Below are positions 1 to 11,955 of a stretch of 64,000 bases of DNA, in pieces. The notes beneath the pieces are model-generated. The model was not told where the DNA came from, ran no database searches, and was given only the letters and a program-made list of their open reading frames with translations. The stretch spans positions 124,001-188,000 of the forward strand of contig CAMPDV010000114.1 of assembly GCA_946699065.1 (NCBI GenBank). The letters are read 5' to 3'. The position numbers were made by a program, and so were the translations under genes. Origin of the DNA: Loxodes magnus (taxonomy: Eukaryota; Ciliophora; Karyorelictea; Loxodida; Loxodidae). Numbering within the stretch: the stretch's first letter is position 1; each line of letters begins with the position of its first letter.

Positions 1-1897
1 TTCTAGGTATTTACCTATGGATTAAAAAAACTGACTGATATATAATTATATAATTGATGATTTTATAATTACAGCTATAATAGGAATTAGATATAAATAG
101 CTGATAAAATAAAAGCTTAAATGCTTTATCTAAATTTATATTTTTAATATCTATAGAAAAATAATTATAAAAGTGCTATAATTTATTAATTATTAACTAT
201 TCTAATATTAATAATTTATATATTTCTTATATTCTACTACTATAAATCTATCTAGTGTGAATCTGCTATATTAGAGCATAATAGAATAATTATTTCAATT
301 TATTACATTTAGTTTCTAAATGGACATCTCAGTAAATTTTACATATTAGACAATAATGAAAAAAATTATAAGGTGATTTCCTAATACTTTAAATATTTGT
401 GAAGCTTACAGTTCTTCAATTAAAAATAGTAAGAGTATAATAATATTTAGATTATACTTGCTTAGTTATATACTAAAGCATTTCAATTATTACTATTTAT
501 ATACCAATCTATAAAAATCCTTTTTTCTTCTAATTTTTTAATCTGAATTTTCTAGCTTAAAATGGAGATTGTCTAAAGGCGAAAATAATATAGAATAGCT
601 TAAAAGATTATTATATGGTTTAAATATTAGATAGATGCTTTAGTATAACATTTATCTAAATGCTTTAGAAACTTCATTCTGAACTTGTAAAATTTGATTG
701 AATGAAATATTAGATTTTTCAATTTAAAGTTACAAAAGTAAAAGTGAACCACCAGTAAATAAAAATTTGCTTAGTTAAATTTTATGATAAGGTCCTTACT
801 GATAGAATTAATATAGCAGTTAAGAATCTATTTTAAAGAGATTTAGTACTGCTAAAGAACCTACTTTAATTTTTCTCTTACTTAATTTAACTTAGATAAC
901 TAAAAGGAAATTAAAAAATAGTTTTTAATGCTTAAGCTAAGGATAAATAAGTTCTTTAAGCAAGGCTATTAGATCATAATATTGAATTAAAAGTTAAAAG
1001 TTTAATTTAAATCTAAATTATCATAAATTTTTAATGTTATTTAAGTTATTATTTGCCTTAAAATATGAAGGGAAAATTATTACTTAGTTAGAAATTAGAT
1101 TAAAAGCTCATTTGAAATATGGGAAAATAAAATAATTTTCATTACTGAAGCTGCGATAAAAATTGCATTCAGATTACTAAAATCATTTAATTAGACTATT
1201 TAGCTTTTAATAATAAAAAGAATATAAAAGCCAGTTATTAAAAGTATAATAAATAAAGTCAACTATTATTTCAGTCTTTCAAACAAATAAACTAAAGATG
1301 CAGCTCTATAAAATCTCTTATAATGATAAAATTATCTTTGGTGATATATAAAAGAACTAACTATTTGAAATATTTCGATAAGAAAAATGACTTTATGTTA
1401 AAATAAACAGACTAATAATATATATAACTTATGACCAGAAATTAATAGCAAAACTTCCAAGTAGTCACTTATATTTTGGAAATTGAATAAAATAACGTAA
1501 AATAATTTCATTTATAATTGAATAAATAATCACTTTATCCTTTTTAATAATCAATTTGCTATTTTAAAATGAGAAGTTATTAATAAAAATTATGATAAAG
1601 CATTTCATTTTACTTATAAAATCATATGGCATAGTTACTTGAAATTTTAATTTAATTAGTTTACTTTTTATCATTAATATCTTACAAAAATAAAATATCT
1701 AAAGCTATTAATAATGCATAGTGATTCTAACAAAGTATTAGTATAATACTATTAAGTTATGATTAAATAAGGTTTATGCAAGTAATAAATAGTCCATTAT
1801 TAAATTTTTGCTGGGAATCTAATTATTTTTTATATACAGTTGGTAAATAATCTTAAAAACGGGTTTATTTAAAGGTTTCATCTAAATATTAATAAAA
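1..1897. other. intergenic, no gene recognised
   Basis: Very AT-rich DNA with no stretch showing coding composition in any frame under the TGA-only-stop code. Short AAGCTT/AGCTTA-type words are frequent, as in the other spacers. Confidence 0.5.
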
Positions 1898-2718
1898 ATG
1901 AATTAAGGCGAATATAAAAATTTTTGCAAAACAAGGACGTAAAACCTAGAACAAGTCGTATCGACCATGCTTACATAGGATTAGAGTCAGCAGTTGGCAT
2001 TCAGAGAAGTTTATAAGTAGTAGGTTGAGTAAAGTGCATTCATAGTGAAATAAATCACCTTCTACTAAGCGAAAGCAGCTTAGAATATAATTTCACATTA
2101 TCTGTAAAACAAAAAAATTCAGGAGCTCTTTAATGAAGAAAACTTTTAAGTAACAGTGTCTAATATAACTACGTTTACCTACAAATATTTAAATAAAAAT
2201 TACAATTTGAATAAAGAAAACTAAGTAAGATTTTATTTTAGGAGTAAATTCTTTAAAACAAGATGAATATGATCCTGGAAAACTTAGCTTACCAAGCATT
2301 CAAGGAGCAATTAAAGAGTTTAGACGTCTTTAAAAGTGATGATGTTGACAGAGACTTGGAAGATAAACTGATAGAAATTTTAATTAACTAGGATCAAAAA
2401 GAAAAATAGAAGTTAAAAGAGCAAATAAAATAACTTCATTTTTTAAGAGCTTCTTAATTAGAAAAAATGCAAAATAATCCTCCAAAGCTGAGAATAAAAG
2501 AAAGTACAATTTGTAAACGCAGAATCTTGGAAACCACAATAGGAAAAGCTAATTAAAAGAATTTTAGACAGAATTAGAAATTAAACTTGTGACAGTCAGA
2601 AGAAAACTAGAAATTTACCATAAGTGCCTAATTAGTTTTCTTCACAATTTTTCTCCTTTTCATCCTTTACTCCACAATTTACTTTGTATTTCCCAGACAA
2701 ATAGAAGACTTTATCTGA
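1898..2718 (+). CDS. single-pass membrane protein, unknown function
   Basis: A 267-aa product (TAA/TAG = Gln, one internal TGA = Trp) starts at the first ATG of the frame and ends at TGA. One 17-nt GT-AG intron is needed to join the two exons. Residues 1-200 are rich in Gln, Lys, Glu and Asn and look helical or coiled-coil (for example QAFKEQLKSLDVFKSD). Near the C-terminus a hydrophobic run (LVFFTIFLLFILYSTIYFVF) forms one membrane segment, followed by a short charged tail. The shape resembles a tail-anchored or SNARE/tether-like protein, but I do not recognise the family. If the final TGA were read as Trp the frame would continue about 5 codons to another TGA. Confidence 0.72.
2225..2241 (+). 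other. 17-nt spliceosomal intron
   Basis: GTAAGATTTTATTTTAG lies between two in-phase codons. Removing it joins two coding frames that are otherwise offset by two bases. Confidence 0.75.
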
Positions 2719-3736
2719 AGTTAAAGACGATGATTATAAAACTCCTATATTGTATTTTAATGTAAATAATGTTAAATCTAATTCCTTTTTAAGTTATTAA
2801 TTTTAACTAAATCGATAAAAGCAAAAAGAGACAACTTAACTAAATAAAATTAATTAAACGAGATAGAAATAAATCTAAGAAATTAAAATAGTAATTCAAA
2901 GAAACTTAATATCTAAATATTGACAATTAAAATTAATTTAAATAGCTATCTTATGCTTTATGAAAAATAAGTCCCTAATTTAGAAAAATTGTTTATTTTA
3001 ATAATTAATTCTAATATTACAAATTTTAATTTCAATATTAATTAGTACAGACTTAAAACAATTATTTTGCTGCTTAAAATAAAGATTGGATTTTTATATT
3101 AGTGATTCTAGTGTAAATTGAGTAATTGAGTATTTAAAATGCTTTACTTAGACTATTTTATTCATAGTTTATTATAAAAGATAAAATAAATTTGTTTTGC
3201 ACTCTAATATATTTAGTGTTGCAAATCACTTAAATATATAGGAAATAAAGAGTTATGCTATATTAAGTTAAGAATAAAAAATAAATATGAAATTAGTAAG
3301 AAATTCATATACTTTAATAGTTAAAAAAGCTCAAAATTGACATATCAATATAATTAATAATCTAGAGTTGATACTTACTAACCTTAAAATGAGTAAATTT
3401 ACAAATAACTAATAGGCGTTACTGAAAAATTAAAAGTAGTTATTTATTTATTTATTTAAATTAAGCCACTTTAAATAGAAATATTTTAAATAAGTTATAA
3501 AGTCACTAATTACTTTATTAAATTAAAAGTATTAGAGTAAAAAAATTTATATTTGGGTTATGCTTTTACCACTAAAAGCTTATAATTATTAGGTTTGATT
3601 ATGTTTGCATATCTTTTTGTGCATTAAAGTATTCAAAATAAATATTTCTTCTAGCTTTGAAGATCTTATTTCTTATAAATTGTAAATAAATATTTAAATT
3701 TAATTAAGTAATAAACTGAAAAATTAAAAGTTTGAA
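2719..3736. other. intergenic, no gene recognised
   Basis: AT-rich spacer between two plus-strand genes. It contains a short TATT tetranucleotide run near 3441-3458. I see no coding signal. Confidence 0.5.
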
Positions 3737-4645
3737 ATGAAATGCTATGTAGTTAGAAAATTTTGTTGCTGCTTTCCATTTAGGTATGGGGTTGCTATCA
3801 TAACGACTATAGATATTATTGTTGTTCTATTGTGTATTTTGAGTCTTATTCTAATTTATGACAAGCAAACTTTTTTATTATCGCTCATTCTGCTAATAAT
3901 TCAAGCCTTTTATGCTCTTATATGTATTGCTTTGAAGAAAGGAAGTGTCAAATGAAAGTTTTATTATGTATATAGCTTTTTGAAATTTATTATCCATAGC
4001 ATAATTATGGTAATATTGCTTAGTTTTTAGGTAATAAATATCAAGTGAATATAAGAACTTCTCTGTTGCTTGCTCTGAATATTCTAAACATATTGCGCTA
4101 TTACTTTATACTCTTATTCGACTTTTAATATGAATGGTCATTGATTATTCTCATGTCTATCCTTTACTAGTAGTTAAAATATTTAAGAACAGCAAAATAT
4201 TGAAAATAACACAGAATCTATTCTTAATTATTTTGAAAGAACGCGTACTTCTCAATAATAAATACTAAACTTTTAGCAATCAAATAACTTATAGAGAGGC
4301 TTATCCAAAAATCAAATTGATAAACTAGCTATAATATCAATTGACGAAACTAAAATACTCATTAGCGAGTAAAGTGACTCTATATGTACAATTTGTCTTT
4401 GTAAATTTTAAGTCAAGGACCTAATTAGAAAACTGAAATGCATGCATTAGTTTCATAAGCAATGTGTCGATATCTGGTTAAAAATGAATATGAAATGCCC
4501 ATTGTGTAGAATCGATTAGTTGTAAAGATTGCTTTTATTTATTCTAACTTATATAAATATAATCAATAAGAAAGAAGTTATTAGTAAATCATTTAACCAA
4601 CGAATGGTGTAGTAGTTTTCTTTTTTACTTTACTTATAAAAATGA
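3737..4645 (+). CDS. multi-TM RING-H2 E3 ubiquitin ligase-like protein
   Basis: A 302-aa product with five internal TGA codons read as Trp. The N-terminal half is strongly hydrophobic: two adjacent segments (VAIITTIDIIVVLLCILSLI and FLLSLILLIIQAFYALICIA), then about two weaker ones, suggesting a 4-TM anchor. After a Gln/Asn-rich linker comes a complete RING-H2 finger from about residue 217: C-T-I-C, then C-M-H-Q-F-H-K-Q-C, then C-P-L-C. This is the C3H2C3 cross-brace of RING-H2 ubiquitin ligases. The family predicts membrane-associated ubiquitylation; substrate and membrane are unknown. A conventional ORF stops at the first TGA, codon 73, and misses the RING. The stop TGA overlaps an ATG (ATGA) that opens the frame of the next gene. 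Confidence 0.88.
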
Positions 4646-4785
4646 TCAAAGTATTAAACTTTCTTTTTATTAATATAATGTTCATTTTCTATTTCATAGA
4701 CTACCATTTTTATTGTTTAAAAGGGTTGAATTATTTTAAAGCAAAGCTTTCAATAAGTATGCTATTTTTTATATTTTTAAATAAA

Positions 4786-4995
4786 ATGATGAAAATATTT
4801 TTATTAAGCTTTATTTTAAGTTGGTGTTTGGCTGCTGATGAAGTAAAAATTCCATGTACTCCGACAGCGCTGACAGGCCTTTTCATTTCAGGACTGATGA
4901 TAGTGATGTTTATTGTTGGAATTTCTATTATGGCTGGAATTGAAGTACCAAAGACTTATAGCAAAGTGAATTTATCAATTGGTAAGGAATCTTGA
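4786..4995 (+). CDS. small signal-peptide/TM protein, V-ATPase accessory-like
   Basis: A 69-aa product. The frame is open from an upstream ATG at 4642, but the internal ATG-ATG pair gives a clean signal peptide (KIFLLSFILSWCLA, then cleavage before AADEV), so I prefer it. A short lumenal segment with a single Cys leads to one transmembrane helix (FISGLMIVMFIVGISIMA) and a 22-residue tail (GIEVPKTYSKVNLSIGKES). This layout resembles the C-terminal anchor of V-ATPase accessory subunits such as Ac45/Voa1. That is an architectural comparison only and not a motif match. It ends at TGA with no introns. Confidence 0.6.
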   Translation: MMKIFLLSFILSWCLAADEVKIPCTPTALTGLFISGLMIVMFIVGISIMAGIEVPKTYSKVNLSIGKES

Positions 4996-5556
4996 TATTA
5001 TGGATATTTAAAACTGCTTTCTTTAATTACTTTCTAACACTTCACACTTAGATAGATCTTCTAATTTAAGATATACTCATTAGAACTATTTCTATATAAA
5101 AGCACAAAATTACCTTTCTTTCAAGAAATAATCTTATAACCAAAAGAATTCATCTGATTTAATCTAACTCTATCTATAGATATTAAATTTTCATTACATA
5201 GATAAATCCATTAAAGCAGAGTTACTATCCTTTCTTTAAATTAAAGCGACTTTTATGATAATTAGATTTAACCACCTAGAATTTGAATAGTTTTAATATA
5301 TCTCTCTAATTATAATTAATACTATAAAAGAAAATCTTAACTAAAGATATCTTTTAAAGGAATATTAGACAATAGTAGATATTATTTCTATAAACTAATA
5401 TTAATATTTCTAGCTTCTTACTCACACAATTTAATCAATAAGTATCTACTAAAGATTGAATTAAGAATATTAATATCTCTATATCTATAAGAAGAGAGCT
5501 AATTAAACTTATATTTAAATTCAAAATGAAAATAGCTATATACAGAATAAATTAAC
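4996..5556. other. intergenic, no gene recognised
   Basis: AT-rich spacer between convergent genes. I see nothing beyond low-complexity sequence. Confidence 0.5.
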
Positions 5557-7231
5557 TCATTCAATTTAGGAATACTTTCTCTTTTTTAGAGCACTCATAG
5601 CTAGCTTGCATACTGGATCTCTTAATTTTGGAATTTAATCATGAAGCTATATTTTTTAAATTGTTTTCTCATTTACAGTCTTCTAACTTCTAAAGAAATT
5701 ATTTTTATTTTCAAATATATCAAAATCCCCTTTTGGCGAAGCAGGCAAGGAACGCACATTTAACAAATTTTTGAGACTGGAGATTATTTTTTCATTATAT
5801 CGGGAGATATCTTCCTAACCTTCACCCATATAAGGACAAAAGAGTTTTTTTAGATCCTTTTTTCCTAACTTAAGTTATTCATAGCTTTTGAATTTGCTTA
5901 ATTATTAAATTTTCTGTATTAATGAATACCTTTTCAAATTTATCAGATACCACATTATTTTTTGCATTTATATTTTAGCTATAAAATACTTAAAGGTTAG
6001 AACAGGAAATGCTTTCTGTACTATTTTTATGAAAAGTTATAGACGGAAATGATAATGAATCCTATTTAATTTCTATTTTTTAAGCCTGAATTATTTCTTA
6101 CTTTATTTCTTGCTCTGTCGATTGCTTTATAAGCTTAGTAGCAGTTTTTACAAACAACCACTGGGTTATATAATTTTGATACTTTGAAATTAGGATTTTT
6201 CTCACTTATTTCTTACAGACTCAAAACTGCATTGAAACCTTACATTATCTATCGAGTTTAAGATCTTATTCTTTATGCTCATTAAAGGATTAGAAACTCT
6301 AGCACTCTAAGCGATCAAGTATAATAGACTTGTATTGTACAGTAAATATTTAAGGTTTATTTTTATGATTTTATGACTTAAAATTGCAATAATCATGTGA
6401 TTAGCATTTATTCTTAAAAAGAACAAAAGGCAACTTTTCCTATTATTAGATTTGTAGGTTACTTGAGTTCATGAGTCAAATAAAATCATTATCATCAATG
6501 AGAAAATCAAGCATATATGACTAAAATTACTATTTTATATCTTACCACTTTTGCATAACTTGAAATCAACCTAATTATTGCTTAGGCACGAGATTTCAAT
6601 GATTCATTTACTCTTGCATTTAACGAAAGACTTCCTTCTAGCATATTTTTATTATCTATGTTACGTCCAGCATTCTAAGAAATCGTTGTATCTTTCTAAG
6701 AAATTGTATTACTTGCTGATTTTTACTCAGTGAACTATCATATGCTAAAGCTTTCTTTCGAAAATATTCTTCTTGTTATACGAATGTTATGAACCTCATC
6801 GTACTCTACTCTGTATAATTTAGCATTCTATATAATGTCTGACCTGTGAAGGGATATAGCTATAAATACACGCTCATTACATTTTTTTATATCTTGGCTG
6901 GAATACAATTTCACCATCCTAAAAGCTTATTACTTGATAAGTTTCAGAACTTTTCTAATTTAGTCTTATTATAGCACAAAACTTCTAGTCTACGCTATTC
7001 TCCAATATAAACTTGCTAACTGCACTCAACTTTCATAACTTTGAATTCTAAGCTCTAATGGCAGCATTCTATATAAATTCTTACTTCTTTGAAGTCCGTA
7101 TAAAATCACTGATCTACTTCGCCTTCATACAAAAAAATGGTATGAGGAATAGCAACAGTAATTCCAAAAACTTGCTTAGTGGTAAATTTATTGTAAGTAA
7201 GACAATTGAGAAGTCAGTCATGCGAATGCAT
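5557..7231 (-). CDS. large hypothetical protein
   Basis: A 552-aa product in two exons separated by a 16-nt intron. It starts at an ATG giving MHSHDWLLNC and ends at TGA (C-terminus RKYSQIE). Several Trp are written TGA. Residues 10-170 look like an alternating beta-strand domain (VFGITVAIPHTIFLYEGEV, then KVECSQQVYIGEQRRLEVL). Residues 190-400 are helical and Gln/Lys-rich with several Trp/Phe-spaced segments. The tail is basic and disordered. I do not recognise the family. Two overlapping frames on this strand and one antisense frame are also open because TAA/TAG do not stop. I chose this frame for its residue composition, its continuity and the intron that joins it to the unambiguous C-terminal frame. 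Confidence 0.68.
5914..5929 (-). other. 16-nt spliceosomal intron
   Basis: On the minus strand this reads GTATTCATTAATACAG. Removal fuses ...DKFEK to KIQQLSKFK in phase 0 and restores one frame through both exons. Confidence 0.7.
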
Positions 7232-7759
7232 ATTAATTTATATATTCAATGAAAGTGTAAAGAATCAGTAAATATGCAAAAGTCTTTAAATATACTAACT
7301 TTTATATAGCTACTCTAAGAATTACTTACTTATAAGCAGGATATACGGTCTTGTAAAATCTATTCAACTAGTTTCTTAAGAACGATTCAATATGGAAGTT
7401 TTATAAAGATGTAGGAATAAAGCTTATGAAGTGTTAAGGGTAGAGTGTATATTTCTTAAGAAACAAGCTGCTTGCTATTGATGTTGGTAATATAAAGTTA
7501 TATTTAAGGATTAAGTTGCAAATATAATATTAATGAATGAAAAAATGTTGCAAGGTTAGAAGCCTAAGGAGGAGGTAAAAAGTGTTTTTGATAAAAGTAC
7601 TTTATACATAAATTTTAAATAATTGATCTTATTAATATATTATTTAAGAACATATATAAATAAAACTTATTTTTCGTTTTAATCCTTTAATTTAGATAAT
7701 TTACTTGAACTATCTAGTTAAAATTCCATTAATATCTAATGCTTTAATTTAAGATAAAT
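7232..7759. other. intergenic, no gene recognised
   Basis: AT-rich spacer between two minus-strand genes, probably holding the upstream gene's short 3' UTR and the next gene's promoter. No clear motif was seen. Confidence 0.4.
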
Positions 7760-8133
7760 TCAAGTAAATTAATAGTTAATTAAATGTCTCTCCTTATTTC
7801 CAAAGCAAAGGTAATATCTTATACAGCAAATCCCTTCCAATTCTTAGTAGTAATTTGTACTTTATAAAAATCCTTTAAATTCTAAACGTAAAGGGCATTG
7901 ACAAACTTCACAATATAAAAGATAAAAGGAAAATAGTTAGAAATATAAGCAACTCACTACAAACGATTTAAAAAATACGTATAAAAGGCATAAAAAAGCG
8001 AATAAACTAGATAACTCTTTAACCAAATAAGAGTCATTATCAGAGCAATGAGTTTATAATTAAGATTCTTAGGATCAGTTATTTGATAAATTAAATACTG
8101 AGAGAATTTACCTGCCTGATATGAGTATTTCAT
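7760..8133 (-). CDS. small multi-TM hypothetical protein
   Basis: My model gives 118 aa in two exons joined by a 17-nt intron. The start used is MKYSYQAGKFSQYL; a later Met in the same frame is possible. After the intron two long hydrophobic segments follow (ICLFAFLCLLYVFF and FVVSCLYFQLFSFYLLY), then a Cys-bearing segment CEVCQCPLRLEF and a polar tail ending at TGA. I do not recognise it. The two other frames here are also open, so the exon structure is provisional. The start codon overlaps the start of the divergent plus-strand gene by about 13 bp, which suggests that one of the two starts is misplaced or that the 5' ends truly overlap. Confidence 0.5.
8007..8023 (-). other. probable 17-nt intron
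   Basis: On the minus strand this reads GTTAAAGAGTTATCTAG. Removing it joins the Met-bearing frame to the TGA-terminated hydrophobic frame and yields a continuous membrane helix. Confidence 0.5.
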
Positions 8134-8732
8134 AATAAATATCATTCAGAGAAACTGGACTGCAAAGGCTGGAACGTTCTTTTGCAAGGAATTCTTCTTT
8201 CAGTATTAAATACTTAGGAGTTACAGATGGAAATTTAGGAGTTCTAAGTAAAAGATTCCCTATCCCAGAAAGAAAAAAGCAAGTTTCACCAGATAGAAAA
8301 GAGACCTAGTAATTAATTTAATATCAAAAAGAAGAATTTCGTGTAAATAAATATTCTATTCCAAAACCTCTAGTTCCAATAAAGATAAAACCTTCTACCA
8401 ATAAAGAACCTCATTTTGAACTTGACGTTCCTCATGTCCAGGCTTCAAGAAAAGGAGTTACAGGATGAAAACTAAGTCGTTACATTCCAAAATAGAAATA
8501 AATAAAAGATAATATTGATAAAAGTACTATCATGTAAGTTGTAAAAGATTAATCAATTTAAAAAAAAGAATAAGAGATACCAGCACATAATAAATCATAG
8601 AAGAATCAATCCAGTGAGAGAAGTGAGTAGATAAAGTAATTCCCAGACGAAGTTAATAATTTTTATAATAAGCGCAAATATTCTGATAATTTTAAGATTT
8701 CAACTTATAAGGTATTCTATAATGCAGGATGA
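8121..8732 (+). CDS. basic, disordered hypothetical protein
   Basis: A 203-aa product ending at TGA (with the option of Trp read-through). It starts MSISQQISFRETGLQRLERS and is rich in Lys, Ser, Pro and Gln with few hydrophobic runs, so it is probably disordered. Short Pro-containing pieces such as KYSIPKPLVPIKIKP and SRKGVTGWKLSRYIPKQ look like cytoskeleton- or cilium-associated linear motifs, but I recognise no domain. The composition resembles the unknown protein at 20085-20804. It lies head-to-head with, and slightly overlaps, the minus-strand membrane gene. Confidence 0.72.
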
Positions 8733-9988
8733 ATTGTATGTTTAGTATTTGCAATATAAAACCTAGAATTTTAATTAATATAATTGTTTTTATTTAGCTG
8801 GATTAAGTACTTACATATCTATTTCTCTTCTTAAAATCTCTTTATATAAACTTATTTCAATCTTTCATAAAAACACAAAGTTTAAATTCGTTATCAGCTA
8901 TTTCTACACTCTTTCATGTTATATAATTTAATTAATTCATTTTTATCTTTTCTCAATACTTAAACTGTTTTCTACTAAAAACTGCAAAAGATAACAATTT
9001 TACAGTTTCGGTTTATTTCTATTACTACTATAAAATTTTAATAAATACCTGAGTAATCCATTTATTAAACTTATTCCTCAATAGTTTTCTTTATAAGTAT
9101 TTTTAAATTTTGCAATATTATTGATAACATTATATTGTCTAATGCAAGTATCATTTTTAATATTTTATATCCTTTATATCATAATATGGTTTTTAACTTT
9201 TATAGTTGTGTTTTAAATATATAATTTTCTCGCAAACTATTATTTAAAATATCAGCATATTACGATAGAATTAGAATAATAATCGATAGTATGCTTATAA
9301 ATAAAATTTAATAATGCTTGAAAATGTTTATATTACCATTCTAACGATATTAACTATTTTACTTCTGGTTGGTTTGACTTTGACATTCTAAATTAATCTA
9401 AATTTATTAAAATAAATATCAAGTATAATTTTAAAATTTACTTGTTTTGCTTTATTCAAATGGATATATATGAGAATTCTCTTAAGTAATAAACTATTAA
9501 TGATTTGGCTATTTTAATTTATACTAAAACTTAATTTTATGCTTTACTAGTTTACAATTATTTAATAATGCATTTATGCATAATTCACTTACTATTGCAT
9601 AACTTTAAGCCTCTTTCTTTAAATTAGTTGTTTTTTATTTAAACTTTTAGTGATTAAATCTAATTAAAATTTACAATAAATTCTAGTTCAAAATACTTTT
9701 TTAAGATTAAGTAATAGAAATCATAATCCTAAGTGTTATGCTGATAAATTCTATCAGTTGACCTTGCATAAAGTTGAATTTATATTAAGTAGAGAATAAG
9801 AAAATGTAGAGATAATACTTATACTATCATTATAATCAAAAGTTTTATTTAAACTTAACGCAAATAAAACTTCTCTTTTTATATGTTTAGAATTAAGATT
9901 TATAAGTATTATTATCATATAATGTACTAATTAATTAGATAGAAAAGCATAGTAAAAGTAAAATTTTAAATTAACATACAAACTTTTT
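8733..9988. other. intergenic, no gene recognised
   Basis: About 1.25 kb of AT-rich spacer between convergent genes. I see no coding-like composition and no RNA gene. Confidence 0.5.
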
Positions 9989-11781
9989 TCATTTTATGTT
10001 CTTACTTTTTAAATATTTTGGCATTGAATTGGATCTTTTCATTTTATAGAGGGATTATAAATTTTTCATTCCGTTGGGCTTGAATGATCTGGAAGTTTTC
10101 TTTATCCAAGTAAATTGAAGTTATGATTTATCACCGCTTTTTGAATTTTTCTTTCTTTTTTTACTCACAAATTTTGTTTAAGGAAGATCATTTGAATGTT
10201 CAATTTCCTTCTCTTAAATTTTGTAGTTTCGAGATTGTTCTTAATAATTTTTTTGCTCTGAGAGTTTTTGCTCTATTTGCTATATCTTATACTAATTTTC
10301 TTTTAACTACTATTCGAAATACTCGAAACTTCTTTTATTTTTGGAATTAGGAGATAAATCAGTTTTAATATTAAGTAAAGAGTTTTCTTTATTTTTCTTA
10401 TTTTTAGCTTTTTATATTTACTTTATTTTTAGTTAAATACTCTCTGGAGTTTCCTGTATACTTTGAGAGGCGATTGGATCACTAAGAAAATTGCTTTCCA
10501 AGTTTAGGTTAACAGCTTCATAATCGCTAGAATTGGTAGTTATTCTTTTAATAACATCTCTTTACTTAATGCACATTTCATATAATTGAACCATTTTCTC
10601 CTTTAACTCTCTATTACTCTTTTAATACATTTAAATTTCTTATATTTGCTTCTCATTTTAAATCTGAAATTTCTTTTCTAAATCATCTATTTTTTGTTTA
10701 ATTAAATTAATATTTTGGAAATTTTGACTGCTGTTTATTTAATTTTACAACGTTTTATTTACTGTGTTTTTTAATTCCAGCTATTCAAGAAGGGATTCTT
10801 TAGTTTTATTTATTTTAGTTATCTCTTTCTCCAGCTCTTTTATTTTAATATCCTTTAAGCGAAGCATATCTTATAATTAATCATGCTTTTAATCAATTTA
10901 AACTTTCATTTCCTTTGTGCGCCGCTCAAAAGCTTAAACTTACTCATGAAGTCTCTTCTTTTCATTGCTGATAACATTAGTTGAAAATTAAGTTTACTGA
11001 ATTTCATTTCCTAAAGTGTAAACTTTTTCTTGATATTTGTTTAGTAACTACTATTGTATATAATCACTTTCTTCAGTTAATTACCTCAATCTCATTTCAA
11101 TCTCTTCCTCCTATTCCCTTTCACTCAATTTCTCTCATTTATTGATTACCTCTTATTTATGCTATATATTTTATTCCTAGTTTACTTATTAGTCAATTTA
11201 AGAGTTTCGATCACTTTTTTGCTAAAAATTTGAATAAAGATCTCTAATATATTCTAAATCATTCATTTTGGGAGATGCCACTTACTAGGCAGAAGAAAAA
11301 TTACTTGGCATCTAACTATCTTCCAGTAACTTTAAAGACTCCTGTACTATTTTCTAGCTTTGCTTAATAGCTTCGTCAATTTTACTTGTTGTGGAAATAG
11401 TTTCTTAAGAAAATTCCATTTCTCCTTCTACTTTGATAAGTGCTTATTAATGCTTCTATATTAAATCATCCATATACTACTAATAAGATTAGTGTTCTTG
11501 CATTACTTTAAAAAGTTCTTTATTTAAATTAAAAGAAAAAAGATATCCAACTTTATTTCTAACTACTACTTCTAATATTGCTCAATCTTTTCTTTTGCTT
11601 GTTCTATCTATTTATGTAACCTTTACGTTTCAAGTAAGTTAACTCTTTTAATTCTTCGGTTATATAATCAGAAGCTTCTTTTTTATTTTTATATTAAGTT
11701 TATAAAGCTTTTGAAGGAATTACGATTAAGAACTTTTTAAAAGTCTTTGAAACTTAAATTATATGATAAATTGCTTGGCAT
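9989..11781 (-). CDS. coiled-coil protein
   Basis: A 585-aa product in three exons. The N-terminus (MPSNLSYNLSFKDFQKVLN) is followed by long heptad-like helical stretches rich in Glu, Lys, Gln and Leu (for example KDIKIKELEKEITKINKTKE and LEKKFQIQNEKQIQEIQ). A Ser/Asn-rich region and a basic tail (RSFKPNGMKNL, then SMPKYLKSKNIK) precede the TGA. Splicing out 16-nt and 19-nt introns gives an exact multiple of three. The second intron is less certain because an alternative frame around it also looks helical. Architecture suggests a basal-body, cilium or cytoskeletal structural protein; no named family was identified. Confidence 0.75.
11608..11626 (-). other. 19-nt intron (probable)
   Basis: On the minus strand this is GTAAAGGTTACATAAATAG. 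Together with the 16-nt intron it makes the whole gene frame-consistent. Confidence 0.55.
11708..11723 (-). other. 16-nt intron
   Basis: On the minus strand this is GTAATTCCTTCAAAAG. Removal restores the frame into EASDYITEELKEL. Confidence 0.65.
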
Positions 11782-11955
11782 TTTAAAGAGTAAATAGATT
11801 GCTTTCTTAAAGTATGAGTTTCTTTGGCTAAATAAAAATAGCAGGGAAGTAATATGGAGTGCTTAATTGATAGTTATAAATTAAAAGAAGAGCATTGCTT
11901 AAAAAATGGTGAAATAATTTAAATTAAAAGAAATTAAAAATTAAGATTGCTATAT

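Noticed and set aside
4642-4785. Long N-terminal extension of the small membrane protein (start ATG overlapping the RING stop as ATGA)
   Set aside because: The extension is low-complexity Phe/Ile/Asn sequence, whereas the internal ATG-ATG pair starts a clean signal peptide.
7058-7252. Short conventional ORF
   Set aside because: Antisense shadow of the minus-strand gene.
5641-7536. A 631-codon plus-strand frame without effective stop, antisense to the unknown 552-aa gene
   Set aside because: It is in codon register with a minus-strand frame, is hydrophobic and has no depletion of TGA. The minus-strand two-exon model has proper composition.
10123-10350. Short conventional ORF, Phe-rich
   Set aside because: Shadow opposite the coiled-coil gene's 3' part.
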